Below the pieces are notes generated by a model. The model searched no databases. It worked only from the letters and a program-made list of their open reading frames with translations, and was not told the DNA's origin. From assembly GCA_009829735.1 (NCBI GenBank), contig CM020619.1, forward strand, positions 32,590,283 to 32,654,282: a DNA stretch of 64,000 nt, read 5' to 3'. The position numbers were made by a program, and so were the translations under genes. This DNA is from Pyropia yezoensis (Eukaryota > Rhodophyta > Bangiophyceae > Bangiales > Bangiaceae). This document shows positions 39,356 to 51,045 of this stretch, in pieces. Position 1 is the first letter of the stretch, and each line of letters opens with the position of its first letter.

Positions 39356-41137
39356 ATGGCCCTCGCTTTTGCTGCCGCCCTTCCGCTACGGCTGGCTGCG
39401 CCAGGCGCGCGGCTGGCTCGCGCCGCCGCGGCCCGTCGCGGCCGGTTCGTCGCCGCTCCACCCGCCGTGCGGCGGGTGGTGCGTGCGTCGGCCGCCTCTG
39501 GCAGCGATGCGGCGGCGGCGGCACCAGCGGCGGCTGCCACTGCCGAGGGCGGCAAAGGCGGCGGCGGTGGCGGTGGGGGGGGCAAGGTTAAGGGCGGCAA
39601 GGCCAAGGGCCAGTCCCCGCCGCCCGCGGCGTCCAAAACAGAGGCGGAGCTGAAGGTGGCGCGGCTGGAAAAGGTGGCAGACATGCGTGGGGAGGCGGTG
39701 GAGCCGTTTGCCTACTCCTTTGACGCCCGCGACACGACGGCGGCCATGCACGCGGCGTACGACGACGCCCTCGAGGCAGGGGGGGAGGACCCCGAGGCAC
39801 GGCCGCTGTCGCTTGCCGGCCGCGTGCTTCTGCGGCGGGTGTTTGGGAAGCTGGCCTTTTTCACCCTCGCCGACGAGTCGGGCACCGTGCAGCTCTACCT
39901 GGAAAAAAAGACTGTTGACGAGGGCATGGGCGACGGCTCGTTTGCGCGGCTCAAAAAGTGGACCGACGTGGGCGATATCCTGGGCGTGACGGGGGTGGCC
40001 AAAAAGTCAGACAAAGGGGAGCTGTCTGTCAAGGTGGCCACCTGGACGATGCTGACTAAGGCGCTGCTGCCGTTGCCAGACAAGTTCCATGGCCTGTCTG
40101 ATGTGGAGAAGCGGTACCGCGCCCGTCACGTGGACCTGATAGTCACCCCGGGCGTGCGCGATATATTCCGCAAGCGCTCTCTGATGACCGCCGCGGTACG
40201 GCGATACCTCGACGAGCGGGGGTTCCTCGAGATGGAGACCCCGAGCCTCAACGCCGAGCCCGGTGGCGCCGAGGCGCGCCCGTTTGAGACCTACCACAAC
40301 GCCCTCGAGCGGCAACTGACGCTGCGCATCGCGACGGAGCTCCACCTCAAGCGCCTCGTCGTGGGCGGCTTTGAGCGCGTCTACGAGCTCGGCCGTGTGT
40401 ATCGTAACGAGGGGATTAGCACCCGCCACAACCCCGAGTTTACCTCCATCGAGGTCTACCAGGCGTACGCCGACTACACCACGGCCATGTCGCTGACCGA
40501 GGAGCTGGTCGCCACCGCCGCGGCCGCCGTTTGTGGCACCACCAGCGTCGTCTACCAGGGAGAGGCGCTGGAGCTGGGCGCCCCCTTCCGGCGGGTTCCC
40601 ATGCATACGCTCGTCTCCGACGCGCTCGGCATCGATACCCGCGCTGCCGACGCAACAGTCGCATCAGTGTCGGCCGCGGCGGTCGCCGCCGGCGTCGAGG
40701 CTGGTCAGGTGGACGGCCTGCGGACGGTCGGGGATGTGGTGAATGTGGCCTTTGAGGAGCTCGTCGAGAGAACGCTCCGGCAGCCAACCTTTGTCACCGA
40801 CTATCCTGTGGAGGTGTCGCCGCTGGCCAAGCCCCACCGCTCCGAGGCGGGCCTTGTCGAGCGCTTTGAGCTCTTTGTCGTTGGCCGGGAGCTCGCCAAC
40901 GCCTTTTCCGAGCTCACCGACCCCGTCGAGCAGCGCGCCCGCTTTGAGGCGCAGGCTGCCAAGCGAGCGGCAGGCGACAAGGAGGCTTGCGGGGTGGACG
41001 AAGACTTTTTGGGCGCCCTCGAGACGGGCCTCCCGCCAACGGCAGGACTGGGCATTGGCGTCGATCGCCTGGTCATGCTCCTCACCGACGCGCCGTCCAT
41101 CCGCGACGTCATTGCGTTCCCGGTTTTGCGCGACTGA
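39356..41137 (+). CDS. Lysyl-tRNA synthetase, class II, probably organellar
   Basis: A 593-residue single-exon enzyme that charges tRNA-Lys with lysine. Residues 1-45 are Ala/Arg-rich without acids ([17 protein letters not shown]...), like a plastid or mitochondrial transit peptide, followed by a Gly/Lys-rich linker. An OB-fold anticodon-binding domain follows ([20 protein letters not shown]). The class II catalytic domain has motif 1 ([20 protein letters not shown]), motif 2 ([20 protein letters not shown]) and motif 3 ([13 protein letters not shown]). EMETPSLN and ELANAFSEL are typical of LysRS. The ATG was chosen because the targeting leader starts there. An in-frame extension upstream is present but unsupported. 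The gene ends tail to tail with the transporter gene. Confidence 0.95.
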   Translation: MALAFAAALPLRLAAPGARLARAAAARRGRFVAAPPAVRRVVRASAASGSDAAAAAPAAAATAEGGKGGGGGGGGGKVKGGKAKGQSPPPAASKTEAELKVARLEKVADMRGEAVEPFAYSFDARDTTAAMHAAYDDALEAGGEDPEARPLSLAGRVLLRRVFGKLAFFTLADESGTVQLYLEKKTVDEGMGDGSFARLKKWTDVGDILGVTGVAKKSDKGELSVKVATWTMLTKALLPLPDKFHGLSDVEKRYRARHVDLIVTPGVRDIFRKRSLMTAAVRRYLDERGFLEMETPSLNAEPGGAEARPFETYHNALERQLTLRIATELHLKRLVVGGFERVYELGRVYRNEGISTRHNPEFTSIEVYQAYADYTTAMSLTEELVATAAAAVCGTTSVVYQGEALELGAPFRRVPMHTLVSDALGIDTRAADATVASVSAAAVAAGVEAGQVDGLRTVGDVVNVAFEELVERTLRQPTFVTDYPVEVSPLAKPHRSEAGLVERFELFVVGRELANAFSELTDPVEQRARFEAQAAKRAAGDKEACGVDEDFLGALETGLPPTAGLGIGVDRLVMLLTDAPSIRDVIAFPVLRD

Positions 41138-42733
41138 CGGGGAGGAGGGGGGCGTTCTCCATGGTGCCTCCACCACCCCTTTTTCCCCACAGGCTGGGGT
41201 CTGCAAGGACTTTCGCACGGGCTTGGGAATTCAATGCCAATCTCTTTCTGGTTTCCGCGCCTTTTTTGGGGGGCGGCGAGAAGGGGGGGAGAGGGTGCCC
41301 CGCATACAGAGCAGGAAGAAGAAGAAAATAGTATACAACACCGCAGCACGTCTGGCAGGTGGGGGGGAGGTGGCAGGGAGCGTCGCCGCCGCTGTTGGAC
41401 AGACACGGTCCCCCGCAACCGCAGCGGCAGCGGCGACCACAGTGGCCGTGGCAGCGATGGCAGTGCCCCCACCAAACACGATGCGCCGCTGCTCCCGAAC
41501 AGACACGACTCTCACCCAGTTGCGCCGTACCCCACCGGTCGGATGAGAGGGGGGGCCAGCCCGTTGGGCATCCCGTCGCTCTCCGCCCCCCCCCCCTCCC
41601 CCCCCCATGCCCCGCGACCCGGCGGACCGCATCCCGGACGAGGGTAAATAGGAAGGTGGACAGCGCGCTCGGCGGCCGGCGACAGAGGCGGTCGGTGAGG
41701 AATCGGTGGTCCGAGTCAAAGAGGCCAACCACGCTCGACAGGACCGTCGACAGGACGGCGACGCACGACGTACCGCAGATGAGGAAAAGGATAATGGTCT
41801 GGTACCGCGTCGCCTGCTCGGGCGACGTGCCTGACAGCAGCTGACCGGTCATCAAGCCCGGAATCGAAACTACGCCTGTAACAGACATCATGTTCAACGT
41901 AGGCGTAAGACCAAGAGTCATGGCCGACCGCACCGTGTCGCGCGACGCCTCCCAGCAGTCCGCGCCGAGCGCCAAAAAGGTCACCACCGGCTCGGGGTGC
42001 TCGGCAAACTGGGTCAACAGGTGGGAGAGCGACACCGACACGGCCGACAGCGAATTACCCAACAGCATGCCCGTAATTGGGATGACGTACTGCGCGTCCA
42101 TGCCCGTTCGGAGGATGATGCCCAGGCCAAAGGCGCTCATCGCCGCCGCTGCCACCGCGATGGAACCGAGCACCAGGCCAAATAGGTTGGGGGTGGTGTA
42201 CTTGGTGCGGCGCGTCGCCTCGGCCGACGCGACCACCACCATCAGGGCGAGGTAGCCGAGGACCACCGCCGGGCTGCCCGACGTAAAGATGGGCACCAGG
42301 ACAAAGCCCAGCACAAAAAGCTGCACCGCGCACCGCGCGGCGGCGGCGAGCACCTTGGCCTCGAGCTGCAGGTGCATCCACATGGACGCCGCCGCGACGC
42401 CCACAATCGTCGCTGCCGTGGCCGCCACCGCGACGAGCGACACGGCCGCCGGGCCCGCCAGTGCCGCCGCCCCCGCGGCCGCAGTGTCCCCCACCCCCGC
42501 GGCGTCGATCGTCGCGGCGGCGGCCGCCGCCGGCGCGACCGTCGCCCCCGGCACCGTCGCGCCCGCAACGGCCGCGGCAATGACCGGCGCCAGGTGCTCG
42601 AGGGCGGGTACTCCCGCCACGCGGGTGGCGGGGACGCCCACCGCCGCCGCCGCCGCGGCGGCCCACCGGCGGAGCGCCCCGAGTCCGCCCCCCCCCCCAG
42701 CGGGGGCGCCCCGCCGCGGCGATACTCCGCCGC

Positions 42734-42766
<33 letters not shown>

Positions 42767-43710
42767 TACCACCGTCTGCGGCGGCATTGCCGACGGGCGG
42801 GGCGGCCCAGTCTAGCGGCATGTCGTCGATGTTGCCAATGTCGACGGCGTCGGCGGCGTCGTCGCCGGTGGGGCCGTTGCCCCCCCCCCACCCACCACCT
42901 CGGTGGGGGTCTCCCCCCCCCCCCCGCCGCCCCCCCCTCCACGCCCGGCGGAGGGAAGCGGAGCACGCGGCCACCAACACGCGCCGGCTGTGCCTCGTCG
43001 TGGGTGACCCACACAACCGCGGCGCCCGCCGCCGCCGCGGCCGCGACCGCCCGCTCCACCCGCCGCGTGCCCACCGGGTCGACCGACGCGGTCACCTCAT
43101 CAAGCAGCAGCACCTGCGGGCGGGTGGCAAGGCAGAGCGCCAGCGCCGCGCGCGCCGCCTCCCCCCCCGACAGGCTCGCCCACGCCTGATCGGCCACCCC
43201 GACGGGCAGGCCCACCGCCGCCGCCGCGCCCGCGGCGGCGGCGGCGGCGGCGGCAGCGTCCAGCCGGGCGGCCTGCGCCGCAAAGGCGGTGACGCGGCGG
43301 AGGAGGCCCGCGGGGGTGCCGGGCAGCGCCACCCGGCTTTGTGGCACGTGCACCACCCGCGTCCGCCACTGGGGGAGGCTCGTCGCCGACGCGCCCAGCG
43401 CGTGGAGGTGTACCGGCCGGTCGGGGGACCCCCCGGCCCCCCTCACGCGGGGACGGTGGGGGCGCTCGCCGGGCCCTGGCGTTGGGTGGAGCGTCACCCC
43501 CGCCCCCGCCGGGAGGGGGTCTGCGCCAGACAGGGCGCGGAGGAGGGTGCTCTTGCCAGACCCCGACGGGCCGGTGAGGAAGAGCACCTCCCCCGCCGCG
43601 ACCGACAGCGACACGCCCGTGTAGAGGGGGTCGCCCGCGCCGGGGAGGGTGCGGGAGAGGTTGGTGGCACGCAGCAGGGGGCAAGGGCGTCCGCCGCCAG
43701 GTGGGGCCAT
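41109..43710 (-). CDS. ABC transporter: FetA/STAR1-like ATPase fused to FetB/STAR2-like permease (frame change at G run)
   Basis: The N-terminal part (43710 to about 42930) is an ABC ATPase: Walker [10 protein letters not shown], a Q-loop at HVPQSR, signature LSGGEAA, Walker B VLLLDE and H-loop VTHDE. The C-terminal part (about 42700-41640, next frame) is a UPF0014/FetB permease with several membrane segments and the family blocks [21 protein letters not shown] and [20 protein letters not shown]. In bacteria FetA-FetB exports iron; in plants STAR1-STAR2/ALS3 confers aluminium tolerance. The linker crosses C runs (plus strand 42913-42937), where the frame changes by one. No stop or start separates the halves, so I read one gene with a homopolymer error. 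The 3' end is uncertain: homology fades at about 41640, but the frame stays open to 41109, overlapping the convergent KARS gene by 29 bp. Confidence 0.8.
42913..42937. repeat. C homopolymers at the ATPase-permease frame change
   Basis: A 13-base C run and an 8-base C run, separated by CGCCG, lie in the Gly-rich linker of the transporter gene. The ATPase frame and permease frame both read sensibly across this point in different phases. A miscounted run is the simplest explanation. Confidence 0.6.
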
Positions 43711-44543
43711 GGCGATCCCGTCAGGGAAACGGCGGGGGGGGGGTGGGGGGAGGGGGGGGGGCGGGGAGGGTTAGTGGCGGGGTGGAATGGCCCAGTGGGG
43801 TGAGGGGGGAGGGGGGGACGAGCAGGGCGAAACCCCCAGTGGCAGGGGGGGCGGGAGGGTACGGGCGGGCGTAGCGGGCACGACTGAAAGACGGCGGCGC
43901 CCAAGGGTGGACGTGGGCGACAATCCGTTCAGGTGGGCGCGAGCTGCAATGAAGCGGCCGCGGGGATGAGAGCACCGCCTCCACGGCGTGCTTCCCATTC
44001 TGGCCATCATGGCGGCCGTAACGTGGCCCGCCACGGCTCGAATGTAGCTCACGTTCGCAAGAGGCGATCGCGGAGGATCAATCGCACTGGGATGCCAAGT
44101 GTATTTACTTCTGCCGCAGACAAGACACACCCAGGACTGTACCGCTCTGCAGACAGCGTGACGAAGCCGTCGTCTTCTTTTTGCTCTGTGGCTCTATCCA
44201 CCGCCCCACAGCGGGGGGGCGCGGGGGGGGCGGTCGGGCGCCGGGAGGGGCAGGCACAACACGGTGGGCGGCCACGGGCGGAAGGTGCGGTTGGCTCCCG
44301 TAGCAGCGGCGTCTGCCGTACTTACACTCTGTGGGGGCGCACGGCGCGCCAGGCGGCGTGCTCTTCCCCAGTTTTGCGACCCCCCGCCCCCGCCGTTGAC
44401 CCTGCACGGGACGCGCTGCCGGTGTGGGGCGCCATCCCGTCATCTGCGCGTCGGGCCGGCAGGCCCGCCTTTCTGCCCCCCCCTCCCCCTCTCCCCCTTT
44501 GCCCCTCTCCCCTCCCCTCTCGCGGCCGGCGCCCGCCGCCGGC
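43711..44543. other. Divergent intergenic region
   Basis: Lies between the transporter start (-) and the 5'-nucleotidase start (+). G-rich from 43730 to 43860. Bases 43950-44190 have more balanced composition and are the better candidate promoter region. No clear TATA element or RNA gene. Confidence 0.35.
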
Positions 44544-44569
44544 ATGGCGCTGGCTGGCAACCACAGTGA

Positions 44570-44600
<31 letters not shown>

Positions 44601-47228
44601 CCTGTCGGTGCTGCCGCCGCCGCGTCAGCTTTGGCGGTCGCTGCGACTGCTGCCGCGGGCAACGGCGGCGCCGCTGAGGCTGCCCGCGTGGCCGCTGCGG
44701 CTACCCGGGCTGCCCCGTGGGACGCGTCGGACGTTGACGGGGGGGGAGCTGCTGCCCTTGAGGGGAGTGCTGCCACCACCGCCATCGGCGTCGCTGCGGC
44801 CAGCGGGGGAGGCTCCGTCGGTGGGGGTGGCGACGTATCTAGAAGCTGCGCTCCCAATGGGGGGGGAGGCGTCGTCAATAGGGGAGCCGCCGTCAATGGG
44901 GGGGCCGCCGTCAATGCGGGAGCCGCCGTCAATGGGGGAGCCGCCGCCAGTGGTGTGTGCGCCGCCAGTGGGGCCGCCCCGAATGGCGGCGTGAGGGCGT
45001 TGCCGACGGTCACACGCCTGCAGATTCTCCACTTTAACGACGTCTACCAGGTGGAAGAGCGGCGGCAGGAGCCCGTTGGCGGCGCCGCCCGCTTTGCCAC
45101 CCTCCTGCGTCGCCTCCGGGCGGCCTTTTCCACGTCACCACCTTCCGACCATGACGACCCCGACGCGTCGCGGGCGACGCTGACTCTCTTTTCCGGCGAC
45201 GCCTTTTCCCCGTCGGTCCTGTCGACCGCCCACGGGGGGGCCAACATGGCCGCCGTCCTGGCGCACCTGCGCGTCGATGCGGGGACGCTGGGCAACCACG
45301 ACTTTGACTTTGGGGTGCCCGCCCTGCGGCGTCTGCTCGACGCTGCGGGGGGGCACACCCGGTGGGTTCTGACGAATGGGGTGCTCCCGGGTGACGGTGA
45401 CGGCAATGGTGACGGCAATGACGGTGTCCACGACGGCGACGACGGTGGTGGCGATTGCGTGTCTGGCGCCGACGGTTGTTGCTCCACGCGTCGCCGCCGT
45501 GGCCGCCGGCGGGTGGTGCGGTCTGCCCTCCTCGACGCCTCCCCCGGCCTGCGTGTCGGCATCCTGGGCCTGATGGAGGCCGAGTGGCTCGACGCACTCA
45601 TCGCCGTAGACGTAGCGGCGCTGTGCTACACTGATTTCGTGGCCGCCGCGACAGCGGGCGCGGCCGCCCTCCGTGCCGCTGGCGCCCACGTGGTGCTTGC
45701 GCTCACCCACATGCGACTGCCAAACGATGAGCGGCTGGCCGACGAGGCTACGGGGGTGGACTTGATTCTGGGCGGCCACGACCACAGCATTGTCTACACG
45801 CCCGCGCGGCGGGGCATGGCAGTGCGGGGGGGGGGTGCTGTCAAGGGAGATACCGCCGCCGCCACTTGCAGAAACGGCGCCACGCGCCCGCGGCCAGCGA
45901 TTGTCAAGAGCGGGACGGACTTTCGGCACCTGTCGGCGCTGGTGCTGGCCATTGACCGGTCCACCGCCCCCGCCACCGTGACCGTCGAGGCGCCCCCGAC
46001 CATCCATGCCGTCACTCGCACGGTCCCCCCCGACGCGGCGGTCGAGGCCATCATCCGTCACTATGTGGCCACCGCCGCCTTGGGTGGCACGCCCAATGGC
46101 GTGGCACACGGCGGCGGCGGCAGCGTGCTGGCCTACCTCTCTACCCCCGCCGACGCGTCGTCGGCGACGCTCCGCACCTCTGCGTCGGCGGTGGGCTCTC
46201 TCATTGCTGACATTGTTGCGGCCACCGCCCCAGGCGGCGGCGCGGACGTCGCTCTCATCAACGCGGGTACCCTCCGCTCCGACACGGTCCACCCCGCGGG
46301 GCCGTTTACGGCTGCCGACCTGGACGCGCTGCTGCCCTACCCAGACCAGCGGGTCGCGTTTCCGGTTACGGGGGCAGAGCTGCTCGACGCGCTCGAGGTG
46401 GGCGTCGGCGCGCTCCCCGCCGCCGAGGGACGCTACCCGCTCGTGTCGGGCGTGTGCTTTGCGTACGACCCGCGGCGGCCGCCGGGGGGTCGAGTGGACG
46501 CGGCAAGCGTTTGGGTGCGATGCCGGCGGGGTGGCGGGCTGCGAGTGCGTCACGGCGACGACGCTGGCGGCGACAGAGACGGCGGCGGCGGTGGCTGTTG
46601 CGGCGGCGGTGAGCGAGGGGAAACCCCCTTTGTGACCGACGCGCGTGGCAGCTGGGCGCCGCTCAACCCCGCCGCCACGTACGTGGTGGCGACCAAGACG
46701 TTTCTCACCACTGGCGCCGACGGGTACAGGGGCCTCGCGGTGGCGCACCGCCGGGCCGTCGACGCTGGTTGGCCCGCGGCGGTGGCGGGGGACTCGCCGC
46801 CGCTGGCGGCGTCGGTGGCGGCCTTTTTTGCCGCCACCACCGCCGAGGCGGCGGCTCGGGTGGCGGGCGATGGCGGCGAGGACGGAACAGGGGGGAAGGG
46901 CGCGTGCGTCGCCGCCCTGGTGGATGAGGTGCTCCGCCGAGGGGCAGCTGCGGCGGTGGCGGCGGTGGCAGAACCGATGGGCGGTCGGTCAGTGGCTACT
47001 GGTGGCGGCGGCGGCGGTGGCAGCGACGGCGGCGGCGGCGGTGGTGGCGGCGACAAGGGCGGTGGCGGTGGCAACGGCGGCGGAGGCGGTGATAACGGCG
47101 GCGCCAAAACGTTTTGCCTTAGCCCGGTGCGCTCCGCGGTGGGGGCCCCATTGCCGTGGCTGGGCCTCGTGAATGACGGTCGGGTGGTGGACGTGGCGGC
47201 GGCGGCGGCAACGGCGGGCAACCCCTGA
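44544..47228 (+). CDS. 5'-nucleotidase family metallophosphoesterase
   Basis: An 894-residue single-exon protein of the UshA/CD73 family, which hydrolyses nucleotides or related phosphoesters. The metallophosphoesterase domain starts near residue 155, with LQILHFNDVYQVEE, FSGDAFSPSVLS, GTLGNHDFDFG, ALTHMRLPNDE and LILGGHDHS. These supply the metal-binding Asp, Asn and His residues. The C-terminal substrate domain has VALINAGTLRSD and LLPYPDQRVAFPVTG, then TYVVATKTFL and a GADGY segment. The first 150 residues are Ala/Gly-rich with an 18-bp tandem repeat (about 44866-44945, giving GAAVNG repeats). Gly-rich insertions interrupt the domains, and a poly-Gly tail precedes the end. No signal peptide is evident, so an intracellular enzyme is likely. 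The start is the first ATG before recognisable sequence. Confidence 0.9.
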
Positions 47229-47274
47229 GGACGCGGCCGCGTACCCTTTTTTGTCAGCTCGACTCGATGCCCGT

Positions 47275-48400
47275 GGCCACCGCTGATCACGGCGGAGCAG
47301 GCGGTCGGTCGGCCCTTCGCCGTCTTTGCCGCCCTTCCCACAGGCGGGGTTAATGTGGGGGTGCCCCCGCCACGAGTTGCTGATGGTGACGGCCCCCGCA
47401 CATACGGGGGAGTGGCCGTTGCGTCGGGGAATGGCGCGGTCTTCGCGACTGCTGCTTCCTTGTAAGTCACCACCACGGCCTACGGGGCCACGCCAGTTGC
47501 GTCGACGGCGGTGCATCGGTTTGACACGTCGGGCGCGTCGCCCACGCACGTGGCGTCGGGGGCCGTGGCGGGGCGTCTGCTCAACCAGTTTCCCTGCCAC
47601 GAGCGGGCGGGGGTGCGGCTTGTGGCCACCACTGAGTCGAAGCGGAGCACCTCCTCCTCGACCTTGTACGCCCCGGGTACAGGCGACCTGCTACGCTTGC
47701 CGCCGGCTGCTGACCACCATTGGCCGCCTGGGTGACCTCGGCCCCGACCAGCGCATCTACGCCGTCCGCTACGTTGGCGCCATGGCCTACATTGTCACCT
47801 TGCGCAAGACGGACCCCCTGTGCGCCATGTCGCTGGCCAACCCGACGCGGATGGTGAGTCTGGGGGCGCTCAAAGGTGCCAGGGTATATTCAATACCTCC
47901 GCCCCCTCTCCCCGACGCTGCTGCTGGGGCTGGGACAGCACGCAGACGACCATCGCAGAGTGCTGGGGGCCAAAGCTAGCCTCTTTCGGATGCCCTTGGC
48001 GGGCGCCGCCGGCGCCCCCCCCCCAGCCACAGCCCTGGTAGAGCTGGACACCTGAAAGGCGCCGACGCTCAAGCCGGGGTGGTCCAAGTGAGGCCTCGGA
48101 GAACCACCTGGCCTTTTCTTGGTCGCCCGCCCGGCGGCTGGTGCTGGCCCCCTGGAGGCGTGCCATGCGGGAAGGCGCGGACGGGGGACTAACCGTTCTC
48201 TCTGTGGACCCCGCGGGCACCCTCGTGCCGCGGGAGAGCGTTGTCCACATGAAAGATCCGTCTGACTGCTGGTCTCCGCCGCGCATCGACCGGGTGGTGG
48301 TGGTGCGCGGGCGGTCCCCCCTAACGACGGAGGGGTGGGGGTGCACGACCTGGATATGCTGCATAACAGCCTTGGCCGGACGGGGAGGACCTTCTTCGAG
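47275..48400 (+). pseudogene. Decayed beta-propeller protein gene (Beta_propel family)
   Basis: Fragments in order across changing frames match the secreted/membrane beta-propeller family (Pfam Beta_propel). In one frame: YGGVAVASGNGAVFATAASL, then (after an in-frame stop at about 47463) AVHRFDTSG and GAVAGRLLNQF. A second frame has GRLGDLGPDQRIYAVRYVG and AYIVTLRKTDPL. A third has LGLGQHADDHRRVLGAKASLF. Later come SEASENHLAFSWSPARRLVLAP and VHMKDPSDCW, and finally GVHDLDML. At least three or four frame changes and a missing N-terminal third make a pseudogene more likely than a spliced gene, although GTAAGT at about 47463 could mimic a donor. The family is mostly bacterial and archaeal, so past horizontal transfer is possible. 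It lies in the same orientation just after the nucleotidase gene. Confidence 0.7.
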
Positions 48401-50229
48401 CAGCCAACCTTGGAACATGGGGAGTTGGACGAGCCCGACCCGTGCTTGTCGGCAGCACTGAGGCAGAGGCCGCCAGCCGGCCTACGAGTTGTGGCAGCCA
48501 CAGGCCGCAAAGTTTTGGAATATAGCCCGAAAGTATCTGCAAACGTTACATCTGATGCCTTTTTCCGCGTGCTGCTGTTCTGCGAGGACGCCACGCAACG
48601 CACAATTCTCCGGGAGCCACCCCAATTCCCCTGCCGCTACTGCCGGTGCCCGCCCTCCCACGGCATGCTGCTGGCACCACCGCCGAGAGGGGGTCGACGA
48701 CCGCCTCTGCTGTGGTTGGGGGCCCACAAACTGCTTCCCCCTCCCCACCTCCTCCACGCCCTCATCGGTCGCACCGCCACAATCCCCCAAGCCATCGCGG
48801 CGCGGAATTCCACCACCCCGCTCTGCCTTCCCCCCCCACCCCCCCCCCACCTTTTCACCCTATCCCTCCCCCACCGCTGCGGCGGTTGCCACGCCCGGGG
48901 GCCCCCCGGTGGCGGCCACCGCGCCCGCCTCGGCCGCCCGGGTGCTGTGGGTGCGGCGGGGCTCACCACCCTGGAGGAAGTTCGTTTTCTTCGTTTTCTT
49001 TCTATCGCCCCCGCGCGTTCCTTGGCTGCTCTTTCCCCTCCTCCCCCCCCCCCTCCTGCCGTTTGGGCTGTGGCGGTGGAGTGCGGGGCCCGCAGGGCCG
49101 CCGGTAGGAGGGTGAGCGGTGAGGGGGGGACAGGGGAGGAGGAGCAGGGGGGCGGGGTTGGGGGGGGGTGGGGGGGGTGGGGGTGACGCCAGTGGCGTGT
49201 GCCGTCGGCCCCACTGGGGAATTGGCGGTGTCGGTGGGGGTGGTGGCGGCAGCGGTGGGTGGGGTAGCGGGGGGGGGGGGGGCGGGGGGCGGTCCCGCGC
49301 CGGGCGAGGCTTAGCGGCAGCGGCGGGCGGCTGCCCCCCGCTCAGTCTCCCTGTGGGTGCAACGCCCCCCAGACCCGCCCGCACGGCGCGGCCGTACCGC
49401 GGCCCCGTACGCCGCTGCGGCTGCCACTGTCGCTGCCCCTGCCTCTCTCTCCCGCTGCTGTGGCCTTACCCGCCGTTGCTGCCGCTACTGCTGCTGTTGC
49501 TGCTGCTGCTGCCGCTGCCGCCGCTGTGTCGCCGCCGCTGTCGCCGCCACCGCCACCGCCACCGCCGTGGGACGACCTCCGCCGGCGTCGGTGGCGGGGG
49601 TTTGGGGGGCGGCGGCGTCTTGCGTGGCTCGCACCAGCGGCGCTTCCTCCCCGGGTTGCGGCTCGGCCGGCTGGTCGCACGGCCGCCGGCGGGGGGGGGC
49701 TAAGGGTGGTGGCGGTGCCCCCGGTTGGTTGCTGGGTGGGTGGCGGGGCGGCCGGCTGGCGTTGCCGACGCTGTGGGGGACAGTCTCCGCCGCTGTGGAG
49801 CTGACGCCATCGTCCCCAGCTCGCCCCTCCCCCGCCGCCACTGCTCCCTCCCCTCTCCTTCCCCCCCCCTCCCTTGTGTCGGAGGGACCTCCTGAACGTA
49901 GTGGTCCCTGTGCGTTGAGACGCGGCCGGTCGTCCCTTCCCGTCGCTCCGCTCCGCCCAAGGCTTGCCTCTTTGGCAGCGGCCCGCCCCATTTCTGGGGT
50001 GTCATTCCCCTCTTTGTGCCACTCGACCTGCTTTCGCCGGCTGCGGTCGTGTTTTTATCTTCTTGGTGCCGCTCGACCTATTCCCCTCCCGCTACCTACC
50101 AGCGGTGTCATATCCTCCCCACCTATTTCTGTCGTCTCTTTCTCGTGAACGGTACGCCCCCCCCCCCCCCCCCCGTTTTGTCGTTTCTCTTCCCTCGGTT
50201 GGTTTTGGTGTGTGGCCGCGGGCAGCGGC
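48401..50229. other. Low-complexity intergenic DNA
   Basis: Bases 48430-48620 read as a sensible short plus frame (VVAATGRKVLEYSPKVSANV...), but without a known domain; it may be a further relic of the preceding pseudogene. From 48660 the DNA is C-, then G-rich. A CTG/CCG repeat lies at about 49485-49530. Bases 49990-50160 have lower GC and are the probable promoter/leader of the next gene. Confidence 0.4.
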
Positions 50230-50635
50230 ATGCTTACCCCCCGCCCACCCCCCGCGTCCCCCCTCCCCCCTCCCCACCCCGGTGCCCCCCCCCCTCCCCC
50301 GCCTCCCGAACCGGACGATGATGCCGACCTGCTCCACCTGCGGGTGTCGATTGCCGGGGCGGACCCGCCACTCGCCTTGGCCGTGCCACCGGCGTCGTCG
50401 CTCGCGGCGCTGCAGGCAGAGATTGCGCGCGTCGGCGCGCTGCCGCCCGGCACGCGGCTGCGGCTGATCCACGCGGGCAAGCTCCTCGGGGGGGGCACCA
50501 GCAGCGTCACTGCGGCGGGCCTCGTGGACGGCTCCTTCCTTCACGTGGGCGTGTCGGCGCCCCCAGCCGGGGGGGGTGCCCCGGGCGGCGCGGGCGGCGC
50601 CAAGGACCCGGCGTCTGCACCTGGGAGTGGCGGCA

Positions 50636-50670
<35 letters not shown>

Positions 50671-51045
50671 GACGACGATGGCAGCGGCGGCCTGCTGCCA
50701 GGCGCAGACGGCGGGGAGGATCGGCGGCTGCTGGCAGACGCGGCGCTCGCGGCACACCTCCAGCGGCTGAGTGACGCGGAAGATGGGCTGGGCGGCGGCG
50801 GGGGGGGTGGCGCCGGCGGTGGCGCCGGCTCGGACGATGAAGGGCCCGAGGCAGAGGGGGCGCCATCAGATTTTGTGTTTGGGGTGGTCCTCGGCTTCCT
50901 GCTCGGCCTCATCATGGTCCTCCTATCGGTGGACCGGAGTGTGGTTCTCAGCCGGCGGTGGCGGCGGGGGATTGCTGTGGGGGTAGGGGGGAACCTCCTG
51001 TTTGGGGCTGTAGTGTTGTGGCGGGATGGCGGGTCGGGAGGATGA
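50230..51045 (+). CDS. Dsc3-like protein: ubiquitin-like domain plus membrane anchor
   Basis: A 271-residue protein. After a Pro-rich start comes a ubiquitin-like domain (about residues 34-109: LLHLRVSIAG ... LPPGTRLRLIHAGKLL ... LVDGSFLHVGVS). An acidic/Gly-rich linker with a G homopolymer (about 50638-50668) follows. The C-terminus has two hydrophobic segments (about 214-234, DFVFGVVLGFLLGLIMVLLS; 247-264). This order and the DF..G.VLGFLLG block match Dsc3, the ubiquitin-like subunit of the Dsc/TUL E3 ligase complex, which acts in Golgi/ER membrane protein quality control. The ATG at 50230 is the first in frame. The G run makes the linker length unreliable. Related plant proteins with the same architecture are a fallback assignment. 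Confidence 0.75.
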
